A stretch of DNA of 46,685 nt from Selaginella moellendorffii (lineage: Eukaryota > Streptophyta > Lycopodiopsida > Selaginellales > Selaginellaceae): the NCBI RefSeq assembly GCF_000143415.4, contig NW_003314473.1:1-46685 (forward strand). Direction: 5' to 3'. Every line of letters begins with the position of its first letter. Position 1 is the stretch's first letter. The notes below the pieces were generated by a model, which worked only from the letters and a program-made list of their open reading frames with translations, did no database searches and was not told the origin of the DNA. The position numbers and the translations under genes were made by a program. This document shows positions 1 through 11,764 of the stretch, one piece after another.

Positions 1-80
1 AAACCCTCCCTCTCCGGTGACCGCCCCCGATAGCGGGGGGACCGACGAAACGCGTGTCGGATCCGACCATGGCCGATGGG
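1..80. other. Leader upstream of nad4L
   Basis: Short GC-rich stretch before the nad4L start. In-frame GTG (54) and ATG (69) codons lie here, but the protein alignment places the nad4L start at the ACG at 81. No promoter or other signal was recognised. Confidence 0.5.
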
Positions 81-383
81 ACGACAGCAGTCAACTATCC
101 CACATCCCCCACGATACCCTCCCTCCCGGCGATAGGGGGAGTGCCGCCAAATAGCCAAAACCCCCCTACCCCACCCACGCCAACAGAGTCAATGCCCCCC
201 GCAGCAAATACGAACTCTCCGGTGTTCCCCGTGCTGTTGGATGATACGATGGGCCAATCACCGGCATCATCCACATTAGCTGTAGCCGCCGCCGATTCTG
301 CCATGGGGCCGGCCATTCCGGCCACGACTCACCGCACTCGGGGGACCATGGCCGTCGAACATGCGACTGGGACGAAGGGATGA
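81..383 (+). CDS. nad4L: NADH dehydrogenase subunit 4L (complete, heavily C-to-U edited)
   Basis: Small three-helix membrane subunit of respiratory complex I, acting in the inner mitochondrial membrane. From the ACG at 81 to the TGA at 381 the frame encodes exactly 100 residues, the usual land-plant length as I recall it. Anchors that survive without editing include NSQN, TESM followed by PPAANTNSPVF, LLDDTMGQ, AVAAADSAMG and RGTMAVE, in the same order and spacing as plant Nad4L. The genomic frame carries 18 prolines where the family has essentially none; nearly all sit at conserved Leu/Phe positions and are expected to be edited. ACG is preferred over the upstream in-frame ATG at 69 because it restores the usual N terminus (Met, then VNY as IKY). 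No intron. The next recognised coding sequence is the last nad1 exon, so nad4L might be nested in that intron. Confidence 0.9.
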   Translation, partial: TTAVNYPTSPTIPSLPAIGGVPPNSQNPPTPPTPTESMPPAANTNSPVFPVLLDDTMGQSPASSTLAVAAADSAMGPAIPATTHRTRGTMAVEHATGTKG

Positions 384-1610
384 TAGCTCGCCCCGAGCCC
401 GCCCCCCCTCCCTGTCCTTCCCTGTTTCCTTCCCTTTCCTCCCTCCAGCACGTCGGAGGGGCCGCGCCTTGTTTTACCCCCAGACGAGCCAAAGCACCCG
501 GTCGGCACCCCGCCCCGCATACCAGCAAGCAGGATTCGGCTTCGGGGTGGCACCGGCGGGTCGGGATGGGAGTGGCCTCTCCGGCCGCCGGGGGCTTGTG
601 CGGGGAAGACCGGGCGGCGGGCTTGCTGCGGGTGTGCTTTCTGGTCTCCGTCGCGCATGGGCTCGGACGCCCTTCCTTCGCCCAACACCCCGACCCGGGC
701 CCCACTCCCCGGGCACAGCCCACCCCTTCGGTCGGCAGGACAGGAGATGCACTCACCACCTCGATCCACCCCCGAGCCGTCACGGGCTGTGGACATGTGC
801 CTTCCGCTGCTGGCTGCTGGAAGAACACGCCGGCATCCACTCGAGTTGAGGGCGGCGCGGAGAGAGGAGGGGCTCCCGGCCATGCCGCAAGAAGGGGTGC
901 CGAAGAAGGTGGGCCTTCGGGCTTCTGGTTCGGGGTATACCAGGAAGAGGCTGGTTGGTGGGTATGGGGGAAGGGGGAGGGCGGGAGAAGGTGTCGGTCG
1001 ATGGTAGCGTCATCGTCGATTTGGGGTTTTTGGGACCGACCCACAAGCGGGGGGTCGGCTCGCTCCTTCCTCTCCCGGCCAACAAGCCCCGCCCATATCC
1101 TCTCCCGCACTGGTCTCGGCCGGATAGGGGGGGCCGCCCTCCCAGGGCCTTCCCGCCCATGTCTACCGCGCCGCGTAGACCCCCTTTTCTGGCCGATGCT
1201 GAGCCCGGCCTCGAACCCACCCCCGCCGGACACGGGTCCGTGTTCCGCCCCACCCTCTCCGGGGGGGAGAGCAAGCACTCCGGCTGATATGTCCCCCCCG
1301 ATCGGGGAAGGCCCACCCCGAAGAGGGCCACCCAGCAGGGGGAGGGGTGGCGGCCGTTGGTCATGTCGCCGTCGTGTGGCCCTCCTGCGCGGTTGGGTGT
1401 TCTATCCGCCCGCTTCCACTCTGTCCGGGTGCACCCCCTCAACCCGACCACTCCTCCCCGCACGCCAAACCCCTCCGCTCTCCCCATGCCACCCCAATCG
1501 ATCTCCCCGCTCCGGGGAGGATAGGCCGGGGGGATCGGGCCTACGCCGATCGTGCTCGAAGCAATCGTCGCGTAGAGTCTTCACCACGCGCTGCCTGGCC
1601 CGGGGAAAGA
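384..1610. other. Noncoding stretch between nad4L and the nad1 intron domain V
   Basis: About 1.2 kb of GC-rich sequence without a recognised exon. At least its right part should be the 3' half of the group II intron that precedes the last nad1 exon. I looked for the penultimate nad1 exon here and did not find it. No microsatellite of note. Confidence 0.6.
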
Positions 1611-1645
1611 GAGCCGTATGACGTGCCCGATGTCACGCACGGCCC
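1611..1645 (+). other. Group II intron domain V (nad1 intron before the last exon, nad1i728 position)
   Basis: 35-nt hairpin opening with GAGCCGTATG and closing with CACGGCCC, the layout of domain V of plant mitochondrial group II introns, including the catalytic AGC. The A in GAGCC faces a C (CGGCCC rather than CGGTTC); C-to-U editing would restore the A-U pair. It lies 224 nt upstream of the last nad1 exon, an unusually long distance for domain VI. Confidence 0.75.
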
Positions 1646-1869
1646 GCCCGGAGATCAGCCCAACCAGCCCGGACGGGTGGGCCATCATGCATGATGCTGG
1701 GGTCTGCTGGATCGTGCGGCCGGTGCGGGACGATTCGGCCTCTCCAAGCCCACCCGTCGACGAGGCCGATGGTCGTCCACCCCGACCGGCGGCCGACGAC
1801 CCAGCAGCCGCTGCTCCCCCTTCCCGCCCGTACCGGAGCGAGCGTAGCCCACCCACCCCACCAGCCCAC

Positions 1870-2123
1870 GCACATTGCCTCCATCAGGAGGTCGGCTGCC
1901 CGTCCATCCCCCTGGGTTGCGCCGACTCCCGCGAATCCCCCGCACCCGGTCCATTATGAAGGTCCCTCCGCCCTCGCCCGTACACACACGGGTCCGGGCC
2001 GCCTTTCCACGATACCGGCATGATCAATCAATGAGCCCGGGGCGGACGGTGTTCCCGCCTCCCCCACCAGCACGGGTAGTCCCTGTCCCCGGCGCACCAC
2101 CCGCCCTTGACCGGCTCGCCCAA
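1870..2123 (+). CDS. nad1: NADH dehydrogenase subunit 1, last exon
   Basis: C-terminal part of Nad1, a proton-pumping membrane subunit of complex I near the quinone site. The frame contains SIMKVPPPSPVHTRVRAAF, then RYRHDQSMSPG and RTVF, matching the conserved end of plant Nad1 ([26 protein letters not shown], then GWKVF) once C-to-U changes are allowed. The alignment starts at the codon for the Cys in GLCTSLFLGGW, the usual position of the last nad1 intron. The stop is a CAA at 2121-2123 edited to UAA, after DRLA (edited DWLA); without editing the frame runs to 2339. The exon start is uncertain by 1-2 nt. An in-frame TAG at 1845 shows the exon cannot begin earlier. No other nad1 exon was found in the window. 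Confidence 0.88.
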
Positions 2124-3550
2124 ACACCCCGACCGCCGATTCTCCCTCCAGCCCAAACACGCCCTCTGCTCTCGGCCCGGGTTTCTTCTTCCGTCGCGCG
2201 TGCACCCCCGTCCGCCGGACGACTCCCCAACCGGGTGGTCGGTGTGCCCGGGGTGGGTCGACCCCGACCGAAGCCCACCCTCTCCCGCGGCCGTCCCCCT
2301 GCCCCGTATCATGCCGGTGGTAGCGGTTTCCGTGCGTGATTGATCCACACCCCCGAAACGACCGCGGTGGTCTCGATCCGGCTTTGGGGGTTTGGGGGGA
2401 TGGCTGCCGGTCGATCGAGGAAAAACCAAGGAACGACGGACGATGTGCCGAGGGGGTCGGCCGAGATCCTCTGTGTGCAGGTTCTTCGAGAAGAATGCCC
2501 GTCCGTGGTCGACCCGACGGACGGGGAGATCATCGATCATCGCCCCCGGTCAGCGGCTGGCTATCCCGCTGACCGGTGGTTTCGCTGTCACTGCCGTCAG
2601 GGCATACCTCCGTCCCGAGTCGGAGTATACCACCCCGCGACTCTCTCTCCTCTCCCCATGCTACCGAGCGACGAGCTGCTGGGCCCGATGATCCGCTATC
2701 AGCCCAACGCCGGCCGCGGGCCGCCCACCCTCCTCGCCGACTCACGCCCCGCACATAACGCCCGGATCGAATCGGCATCATGACCATCGTCGGCTTTCGG
2801 TCGGGGCGCACCCTCACAACGGCGGAGGGCAAAGCAGCGACGGGCGGCTGCTCCTTCTTCTTCCTCCTGGGCGCACGGCGGGTCGGGGCTGGTCGTCGCT
2901 CCCTGGCGCGGGCGGTTGGAACCCACCCGGGGACACACCGTCTCTCTGGCATGACTGGTGCGGGTATGGGTGGGGCTGCTTGTTGGGGCCAGCCCAGCGC
3001 CTCTGCTCTCCACCCGGCCCAAACCCCCCGTCCCAGCATCGGGGAGGTTCATCGGTTGGGAGTCGATGCTGGAAGAAAGGCTGGGGCCGCCTTGGAACAC
3101 ACCAACCTTTTCCTCCGACGATTGATTGGGTGGTTTGGCTGCTCGTCGGCCAACGGGGATGGGGTGGAAGGCGCCGACGACCATGAACCCCGCCCCGGTC
3201 CGGCTCCCCCGGCCATGCCGCGGCGTATCGCCGTACCGAGATCATCGATGTCCCCGAACGAAGAGAGAGAAAACCCGTCCGGGGTGTCGGGGCGGTGGGG
3301 TTGTTGGTTCGATCCCCGGCCTAGCACCATAATCGAGGTGGTCGGAGGGCCGGGGCGGCCTGGACAGGGTGGGGGAAAGCGGGTGCTCAAACGGCGAACG
3401 AAACGGGTTTTAGGAGGGGCTCACGGCATCGGGCACACTGTCGTCCCACCGCCCGGCACACGTTCGGTGACGACCACTCGCTCCCCCCATGCCCGCGGGT
3501 GGGTTCTCCTCCCCTCCCCCTACCTGCAGCGGGTCTCGGCGCACGAGGAA

Positions 3551-3657
3551 GGAAAGGAAAGGAAAGGAAAGGAAAGGAAAGGAAAGGAAAGGAAAGGAAA
3601 GGAAAGGAAAGGAAAGGAAAGGAGAGGGCCGCCGCCGCCGCCGCCGCCGCCGCCGCC
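3551..3657. repeat. (GGAAA)14 followed by (GCC)10
   Basis: Fourteen perfect GGAAA units at 3551-3620, a short spacer, then ten GCC units at 3628-3657. Noncoding spacer. Confidence 0.97.
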
Positions 3658-3855
3658 CCCCCTTTTCCTTGTTCGGGCACACCGGAGGGAGGAAAGAAAA
3701 CCGTCGACGTGGGCGGGGCCTGCTCTGTGTCCCGTCGTGGGCCGGGGCAGGAGGAGAGAGCAGCGTCCGACCGGTCTCCCGTAGTCACATGCATGGCCGG
3801 ATCACGTGCGCCCACGGCATGCGGGATCTGGGTCCGGCCAGGAGGGGATGGAGGA

Positions 3856-3873
3856 GCAGCAGCAGCAGCAGCG
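3856..3873. repeat. (AGC)6
   Basis: Perfect trinucleotide run in the nad1-nad6 spacer. Confidence 0.9.
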
Positions 3874-4061
3874 GGTGTCTTCTCCGATGATCCAAAACCA
3901 GCCCAGCAGTGAAGGCCCACGACGCGCCGCTGTGGCGGGCTCCACAGCAGGCAGACGGAGAGGGTGTCGATGTGCATGTGTAAATCAATCCATCATCCGC
4001 GCACCCGCCGCAGCCTCTGGAGATATCTCCGGTCGGGGGTGGTCTGCTGGGGTGGGCACCG

Positions 4062-4064
<3 letters not shown>

Positions 4065-4096
<32 letters not shown>
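4065..4096. repeat. (TC)16
   Basis: Perfect dinucleotide run in the nad1-nad6 spacer. Confidence 0.95.
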
Positions 4097-4100
<4 letters not shown>

Positions 4101-4387
4101 CGCTTTTGGGTGGTGTGTGCACCGGCGGGAAGAGCAGCAAGCTGGTGCGCTTGTTGGGCTGCTCGCTTTGCCCCGGTCGGGAAGCGCTTCTTCCTTCTTC
4201 CACACCGGGCGTCGTTTCGGCGGGTTCGGGGTGTATTATGCGGTGGTCGTCGTCGGGTGGGGATAGGGGTTTGGGGTGATGACCGACCACCCACCCAACC
4301 CCGGGCCAGGTGCCCCCGAGAACCAGCCTCAGGGAGAGAGAGGGCGGGGCCAGTGCACGGAGAGACCAACCACCGGGAGGCCGGTGA

Positions 4388-4388
<1 letters not shown>

Positions 4389-4418
<30 letters not shown>
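4389..4418. repeat. (GCT)10
   Basis: Perfect trinucleotide run in the nad1-nad6 spacer. Confidence 0.95.
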
Positions 4419-4420
<2 letters not shown>

Positions 4421-6001
4421 TCACACCCGTGTGCACCACTGCTTTCGGGGGCCTCTCGCCGACCGAACCGCTCTCGGCTTTCTTCCCACCCCGACGCCCC
4501 TTTGTTGGGTGGTTTTGGTTGGGGCGTCAGCCCGCTGGCTGAACCGGTAGTAGGTTTGGTGGGAGGTGCACGACTGCTCTCCCCCGCCCCAACGCCCGAG
4601 CGGTGGTGTGCGGCACACTGTGCCCGAGTATGCGCCAGCCAGCAGGCTCGACCCGATATCGGGTTTGTTGAATCCGCTGAGGGCGACTCGCGCCCGCCGG
4701 TCGTGTCCGGGGGGTTTGCGGTCGATGGGGCGGTTTGGCCCCCCGAAGAGGCCCCATTCTTCCTTCTTCACCCACCCCAACCCCCGGACCCGGTTTCCGG
4801 GGGTTGACGGATAGGCCGAGCGAGAGAAACCCCGCCTGCCTCGAATCACTCTCCCCACCCGTCGTGCTCCGCCCCGGCGCCGGTCGACTGATGACTACTC
4901 GACGATCGCCGTTCCCGCCCCCCCTCTCTGGGCGTCTTTTGGTGGTTGGTCTCGCCTCCCCTATACCCACCACCATGAATCCCCTTTGACCTCCGCCCTG
5001 CTGGCTCTGTCCTGGACAGGGGCAGCAGCAGCAGCATCGACGAACGGGGGACATGCACACCGATCGGCCTTCGTTCGGCCCTTCCTCCGTCGTTTCGCCG
5101 TCCTCTCTCATGCTCCCTCCCTTTTCGGGCGGTGTGCACCCCGGCCGCCCACACTGCCCCGTCTCTCCCCGCCGGGAACAGCAGCCCACACCGCCCCCCG
5201 GCGGGGACGTCTCTCGTCCACTCGCCGGATCCGGCGGGCACTGGTCTGTTGGCATCCCCCAGAAAACCCAATACCCAACCCAAGCTACCGGCGGCCACCA
5301 CACCCCCACCCCCGATGATTGATCCTCGGTGTGTTCCGTCACGTCTCTTCGGCCTCTAAATCCCCCAACAACAAAACACAGACCACCGGTTTTCGGCGGG
5401 ACACACCCGGTCGGTCGTCCACCCCGACACGAACGACACCACCCTCAACCTCCCCGATCCCCGCTTCTCGTCGACCCGTTTCTTTCCCCATTATTCCCCC
5501 GGGGCGGGCAGTGCTCGCTCCGGCCGCCCCAACATCGCCGGCCGCTCGAAGAAGGCCGTCCGCCGCTCTCCGGCCGCCCCCCAACCGACGACCGGGCCGC
5601 CGCCATTTACACCCGCTGCTGCTGCGCCCCGGTACACCGGCCGCCGGGATGATATGGGCCGGGAAAAAGCGGGGGTTCGGCACCAACCGACAAGGGCCAG
5701 CACAGCCGCCCGGAGCGACCCCGGCGGTGCGTGTGCGGCGGGCCTCTCCCACCGACTGACTGGCGGGGGAGCGGTGGGAAGGGCGATCGGGTGTTCCTTC
5801 CGCCCGCGGGGTGAGGACCAACGAGAATGGGGGCGACGACGAGGAGCATATGGCCGGGGAGATAGGGGGGAGGCATCATCGGTCGGTCGGGGGTCTCTCG
5901 ACGGCCTCCCCACCTGCGGGATGCCGTGTTTTGGGTACACACGCGATCGGGGGGGTGGGATACCCCACCCCCGACAGTGGGCCGGCCCGGGCCCACTGCT
6001 G

Positions 6002-6023
6002 GGGCCGGGGAGAGCAGAGGGCC
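6002..6023. repeat. Dispersed repeat, copy 1 (22 nt)
   Basis: Starts GGGCCGGGGAGAGC and is identical to 14103-14124. Related shorter forms (CCGGGGAGAGCA, CCGGGGAGCAG) recur through the spacers, for example near 13541, 28675, 30686 and 45020. Confidence 0.8.
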
Positions 6024-9000
6024 GGCGGCTTGCTTTCGGGGTGGAGCCGGCAAAGCACCGGCGGAGCTCCAGCACATAACACCGACCTTGTGGGGGTCGT
6101 CACAGATGATGGCCCGCACACTGTGCACCGCGTTCGGCGGGTGGAACGGAGGCCCGTCGTGGACACTGTCCCAGGACCCTGCTGGGTCGAGACAGGGGGA
6201 GGGGGCAGGGGGGAAAAAAGCCGTTTGGGCGGGGACTGCTTGTTGCTGGGTTTTTCCGCTGCTTCCCACACCGGGCCGGGTAGGTATACGCAGCAGAGAC
6301 AGGCTCGCTCGGCCGGGGTTCGCTTGTTGCCGCTTCTTCCCCAACCCCGCTGTTGCTGGCTCCAGACGGCTAGAGCGATCCCCCCCTTTGTTGCCGCCCA
6401 TCACCCGCCGCTTTCCCCCCCTTTTTTCCACCCCCTGTCGCTCTGCTGGGCCTCCCCGCTGTCGTCACCATCACCAAAACAACCCTCCCGCCGACCAATC
6501 GAACAGATATCGATGTTGTCGTCGGCCGGTGCGGGGTAGGAGGCAATAAGTGGCCCAACCCGGGAAAAACAACCCAAAACCGGACGACGGACACCCCGGT
6601 CGGCGGCCCCCCCATCCCCACCCGCACGCAGTGTGATTGACCCCGCCGCGTGCGTCGGCTCGGGACTGCTGATGACTACTGGTCCGACCGCGGAGAGGCA
6701 CGAGAGCGGTAGGGAATACTACGGGGAAAGCGATGCTCTCCCCCACTCGGGGTGCACGAGCGGAGGAAGAAAAAAGCGGAGAGAGCCGCCCACTCGCGGG
6801 TCTACTCGTCACACGGTCGGGTTTGGTGTTCGACGGTGCACCCAATTATTGGTTGGCCGTGTGGTCTCTTCGTTCTGGCCCGGCGGCCGCTATGGGGGCC
6901 GGCCCGCCGGGTGAACCCGCACCGGGGAGAGGTCATCAGCAGACACGGTGCCGTTTACGACCGTCACGGGGGTGGACGCACGACGGGCAGAGAGAGGCAG
7001 CTCTGGGCGCGGCGGTCGGGTCGCCTTTCCGATGGTGCAGAGCAGCGCGCCGGTTGGGTTGGGTGGTCCGCCGCTCTGGGAGAGAGACAGGGGGCTTTTT
7101 GGTTGGCTGGTAGTGGGTGTGTTTGCCCGGTCGGGGGAGGCGGGCCGCAGAAAGGGGTGGTGCATACCATCTCCATCCCCGCCCACGAAACCACAGAAGA
7201 CACACCCGACCGGACAACAGATGACATACTCCTTTCTGCTCCTGATTCGAACACCCGGAATGCTCATACCACCACCAGGAATCGGGGCTTCTTCTGAGGG
7301 TCGGCCCGACCCGACCCGCGCACCGCGTAGACCCCGAAGCCGCGGCTACCCCGCCCGAGAGCACACCCCATTCCGTAGTATGGCCGTGGTCGAGGAGCGG
7401 GGGGTGGGTGGAGGCCGCCCATCCGCATACTCTTCCCGGGCCGCGCCTTGTCCTCCCCTTCACCCTTCCTGTGGTGCGCGGGTCGGGTCGAGACCCCTCA
7501 CGGTGAGCAAGGCGGGTGGGTCCATGGTCGAGGAGGCGATGGAGACCGCGGCCGACCCCATTGAGGGTTTCTCTCGGACCAAGGAACCTCCCATGCATGC
7601 ATCGGGGCGTCGCCCCGTTCGATGCCCTTACTCCGGCCCGAGATCGATCATCGGCGGATGGAGTGGAACATACCGGTCCGCCCATGGGGCCACTGGGAGG
7701 TTGGGCGCATACGACCCCGAAGACACACCCGCGGATGCGGCTCCAGAGGCCACGATCCCCAAACCCCCTTATTTGCACCACGACCCCCAACCCCTGGCCC
7801 TGATTCGCCGCTCCCGCAGATCCCAAGCCATGATGCCCTTCGCCCGGGAATCCCCCTCCCCTGGAGCGGGTCCGGGAACGGGTTCACCACTCCTCGTACG
7901 CCAGACGCTTACACACGCCCCGGAATGGGCTATCGGTGGCCGGATGAATGACCCCCGGCAGGGGGGTGTGAGCAGCAAGCCCAGAGATATCCCGCAGCAC
8001 CCACGTGGACACCCCGAGCGGATGCTCCTCCGTCGGGCTACTTTCCCCAATGGGGAGGGAGGAGCACGGACGGGGGGGCGGGAGTGCCGGCGGGGTTACC
8101 CAATGGGGCGGCTATCGGCGGGGCTGGTTTCGGAGCGGGGGGTGGACAAGCCGCCCTCCGCGACAGGGTATTCTGCCTATGCCCATGCTTTCCAGGCCGC
8201 CCCCCCTGGGATCGGTCCATCGTCGTGGCACGATCGGCGGGCCTGGCACACGAGGAGCCCTCCTCGGCCCCGAGCAGCGGACGGGGGGGCGGCTTCGATG
8301 GCCCGTGTCGGCCTCATCAGCTCGGGTTTGGGTCCAACACGGCGGATGGGCTTTCCTTCTGCCGCCAGCCCCTTGGCCGGGGGACGACGCGATGGCTGCT
8401 CGATCCCCATCATGCACGGCCACGATGACCCGTACGAATGGGGTCTCGTGCACGTGCCGCGAATCCCGGGTTGTCATGCCCGAAACGCCGACGAATCACC
8501 CCCCTCCCTCCCCGCGTCCTTGGGGGAAGCAGCCGGAGGAACACACGAATGGATGGCCCCGATCCGAGACAATCTGCCGCACTCCCCACGATCAGACCCG
8601 AACCCATCGGTCGGAGCCTTGGCTTCGATCACGGGGTTGGATGCCGGGCGGACGGTCGCACCAGGGGGGACAGCCACGCGCGGAGTAGCCAGTCATCGAC
8701 CGTCGCGTAACCCAGAGAGGAGTCGATCGGCCCACCGCCGGGTCGTCCATCTTTCCCCCCCGACTCCCGCCGGGCGGGCTCCCCGTCGATATGCTCTGTT
8801 TCCGCTCCGTGCTGCAGATGCCGGTGAGCCTGGCTCGACATGTATGCTCTTCGGCCCTCGGCTCCCCGTACCCCCAGGCCGCCGCCCTCCTTTTCCCCGA
8901 CCCTCCTCACAAGCGCTCCTCCCTCCCGCTCGCCCGGTCGGCGGCCCCACCATCCCCAGTGCCGGCGGGGAGTGGAAGGGGGGCGGCCCACCCGGATGCT

Positions 9001-10210
9001 CCTCGATCCCGCTCCTCGACCCCCATAGAAACCACGATCAATCGATCTCCATCCATGCCGGACCAAAACCCTCCCGGTCCAACAAAACCCACTCCGACGA
9101 GATGCAAGCCGCCCCCCCTCGATTGGGTTCGAACCACCCGCCGGGAAGACGAACACCCGGGCTGATGCTCCCAGCGTTCGATCCCGAGGCTGCCCAGCTG
9201 CATGCGGGGTGGAAGGCGCCTGGGCCAGGTGTACCGGCGGGGTGGTGTGGAGGTGGGTTCGGGTCATCGGTCCGCTATTGGGCACGTCAGTCGGCCCCGA
9301 CCGGTCACTCGGTTGGGCGGAGGGGAAGGAGGCGGATCCAGCGAGCGATACGGCTCGCGCTCGCCCCGACGGATAATATTCCCCACCGGCCGAGCGGGCG
9401 GGGGCTTCTGGTGCGGCGAGTGCGCTCGGATCGATATGTCGGGGTTTTGGGGGGATGGACCGGGGAGAGCAATAGGCCTATGCCCGGGTGCGCTCGTGCC
9501 GCCCATCCATTGCCCCCCAATCCCCGGCCAACCCCTGCCGGCCGTTCGACCAATCCTGTCGACGCATGCATGGTCAGTCGGTTCACCGGGGCGGGGACAG
9601 GTGCGACCGGCCACCATGGCTCGCGCGACAATCTCCCCCAAGTCCGACGAATGGTGGATCATCATACCCGGCGGCCGGGGTCGGCCTCCCCGGCGAGGAA
9701 GCACCGCCCATGCCCGCCGTCCGCCCACCATCCCACCCCGAGCCATCCCAGTGCTGCCCGTGCGGGGGATGATCGAGACCGACAGGCGGGCGGCCCCCCT
9801 CCGCTGCTCGCCGCCCTGCGCCCGGGCACGAAAGAGCTGTTTCCGACCAGCACCGAACCCCGTGAACCCATCGTCGATCCATGGCCCCTCTAACAACGAG
9901 GAAGGCCACGCACAGAGGGGCGACCCGTCGTACTACGCATATGCCCCCGCCGCATCGACCACGAATCCCGCCGCATGGGCCGCCGCATGGTCGTCCCCGC
10001 CTCTGGCCGCGTGCCCCGCCTCGGAGTCTATTGCCCAAAGCCGAGCGAGGATGCCCGGCCCTCCCCACCATTCGGTCGGGGGGGGGGATCCGCCCCAACC
10101 AGCTTCTTCTTCCGTCGTCCGGGAGCAGCAGCAGCAGATAGCCGCCCCGACAGAGCGACAGGCCCCCACCCACTGGGAGCTGCTGGAGAGGGTGTGCGCC
10201 GGCCCGGAAA

Positions 10211-10239
10211 GGAGGAGGAGGAGGAGGAGGAGGAGGAGG
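10211..10239. repeat. (GGA)n
   Basis: About nine GGA units in the nad1-nad6 spacer. Confidence 0.93.
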
Positions 10240-10297
10240 CGGCGGGGGATGGGCTGCTCAGTCTCGTGTGGCGTGCAGAGCTGGGAGTGCGCCGGGC

Positions 10298-10340
10298 GGG
10301 TCGGGTCGGGTCGGGTCGGGTCGGGTCGGGTCGGGTCGGG
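10298..10340. repeat. GGGTC pentanucleotide array (8.6 units)
   Basis: Perfect 5-nt tandem array, 43 nt, strongly G-rich on the plus strand. Confidence 0.95.
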
Positions 10341-10682
10341 GGAGAGTGATCCTGCGCGACAGAGGCGGAGCAGCGGCTGGGTCCGGCCAGGAAGAGAGTG
10401 GCTCAGAGCGGGTCGCATGCCCCCCCTTCCTGCCCCGACCGGCGGCACATACACCCCCGGCCGCTGCTGGCTGGGAGTGATGCCCCCCTCGAGCCCATTC
10501 CGTCCGCGGAGGGGCTTCGCGGGTGTTTGCTGTCCGCGGAGCCGGGCCCGGGGCGTTTTGCGCATCGATCGCCGATCCGCCCACGGGGGGCTCGACGACC
10601 GGGGGGATCGATCATCCGCCGCTCCCCGCCGAACACCCCAACAAACCGCCCGCCTTCTCCCGGCCCGGCGGTTTTCCCTCCC

Positions 10683-10706
10683 TTCTTCTTCTTCTTCTTC
10701 TTCTTC
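10683..10706. repeat. (TTC)8
   Basis: Perfect trinucleotide run in the nad1-nad6 spacer. Confidence 0.93.
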
Positions 10707-11280
10707 CCGTGTGTCGACAAAACAACCCACTACTAATAACTCCCCAGTTAGCAGTGGTTCTCTCTCTGCTGTGCACCCGGTGGCAGCACGGTGTGCCCGC
10801 CCACCAGCCAAAAGGGCGAGAGGGTGTGCGGTCTCACTGCTTGCTTGCACCGACTCCGGGTGTGCCGTGTCGATCTGTCGGCGGGGAGCGGGTCAGCACA
10901 CTACTGGACTGGAAACCACCGGTCCGTCTGTGGATCGTCGTCGGCAGCAGAGTGGATGGGGGGGACCCACCTCCGGGCCAGCGGCTGTTGTGGGCGGGTT
11001 CGGTGGGCTCGACGGTCGGAAGAGGGCGACCGCGGAGAGGCGAGGGCGGGGAGTGGCTCGATGTTGGCCGGGAGTGGTCGAAACCACACTGCCCAGGACC
11101 CGTCGGTGGAGGGCGCTCCTCGGGCAAGAGAATATGGGGGCTTCGTGGGTGACGGGATGCTTGATCGGGGTATGAGTGGGTGTGGGGTATGGGTTGGGCT
11201 GTCCCCGCCGCTCTTTACTGCTGTGTGTAGTGGCCCGGTGCGGTCATCGGTCGAGTCGGGACTCGGCGGCCTCCCCGCTC

Positions 11281-11302
11281 GTCGTCGTCGTCGTCGTCGT
11301 CG
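11281..11302. repeat. (GTC)7
   Basis: Perfect trinucleotide run in the nad1-nad6 spacer. Confidence 0.92.
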
Positions 11303-11725
11303 GGTGGGTTCATCAGCCGTCGTGGTCACCTCTGACGCACTGTCGATGACCCCAAACCCGGAGCACCGTGCGGCACACCTCCCCCAGCCACGGACAAAGG
11401 GGGGAAGGGCATGCTCTTGTGGGCTGTTGTTGTCCCAAGGGCATGGTGGTGTCGGCAGTGCGGGGTGGGACACACCCGCTCCGCCCCCCCTTCCACCCCC
11501 CGCTGGCCCGGGCAGCAAGTTCCACCGGGTAAACCCGACCAGAATGGGCTCACGCGGCACGGTGTCGGGCCGTTTCCCAAGCCACGCCGCGCCCAGAGAG
11601 CTCGGAGAGGACGACCGACGGGGGGGCGTCTTCCTCGGGCCTCCGCCGGGCAGCACATACACCGGATATGGGTCCGCTTCGGGGCGGGGTCGGGGCCAGC
11701 TGTCGAACCCAACCCCGGGATGGGG

Positions 11726-11764
11726 GAAGAAGAAGAAGAAGAAGAAGAAGAAGAAGAAGAAGAA
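11726..11764. repeat. (GAA)13
   Basis: Perfect trinucleotide run, 39 nt, in the nad1-nad6 spacer. Confidence 0.95.

Noticed and set aside
361-849. Possible penultimate nad1 exon (LLEEHAGIHSS resembling FLGEYANMILMS)
   Set aside because: A TGA follows within a few codons, before the conserved intron site, and the upstream residues do not match.
3410-3977. ORFs rich in Lys/Glu/Gly or Ser/Phe across the GGAAA and GCC arrays
   Set aside because: They are translations of microsatellites, not genes; the same applies to ORFs over the other simple repeats.
9115-9150. tRNA T-arm-like sequence GGGTTCGAACCACCC
   Set aside because: No acceptor, D or anticodon arms at the right spacing on either strand.
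6948-9893. 981-codon open frame on the plus strand
   Set aside because: Stops are rare by chance in such GC-rich DNA; the translation is low-complexity Pro/Arg/Gly and matches no mitochondrial protein with or without C-to-U changes.
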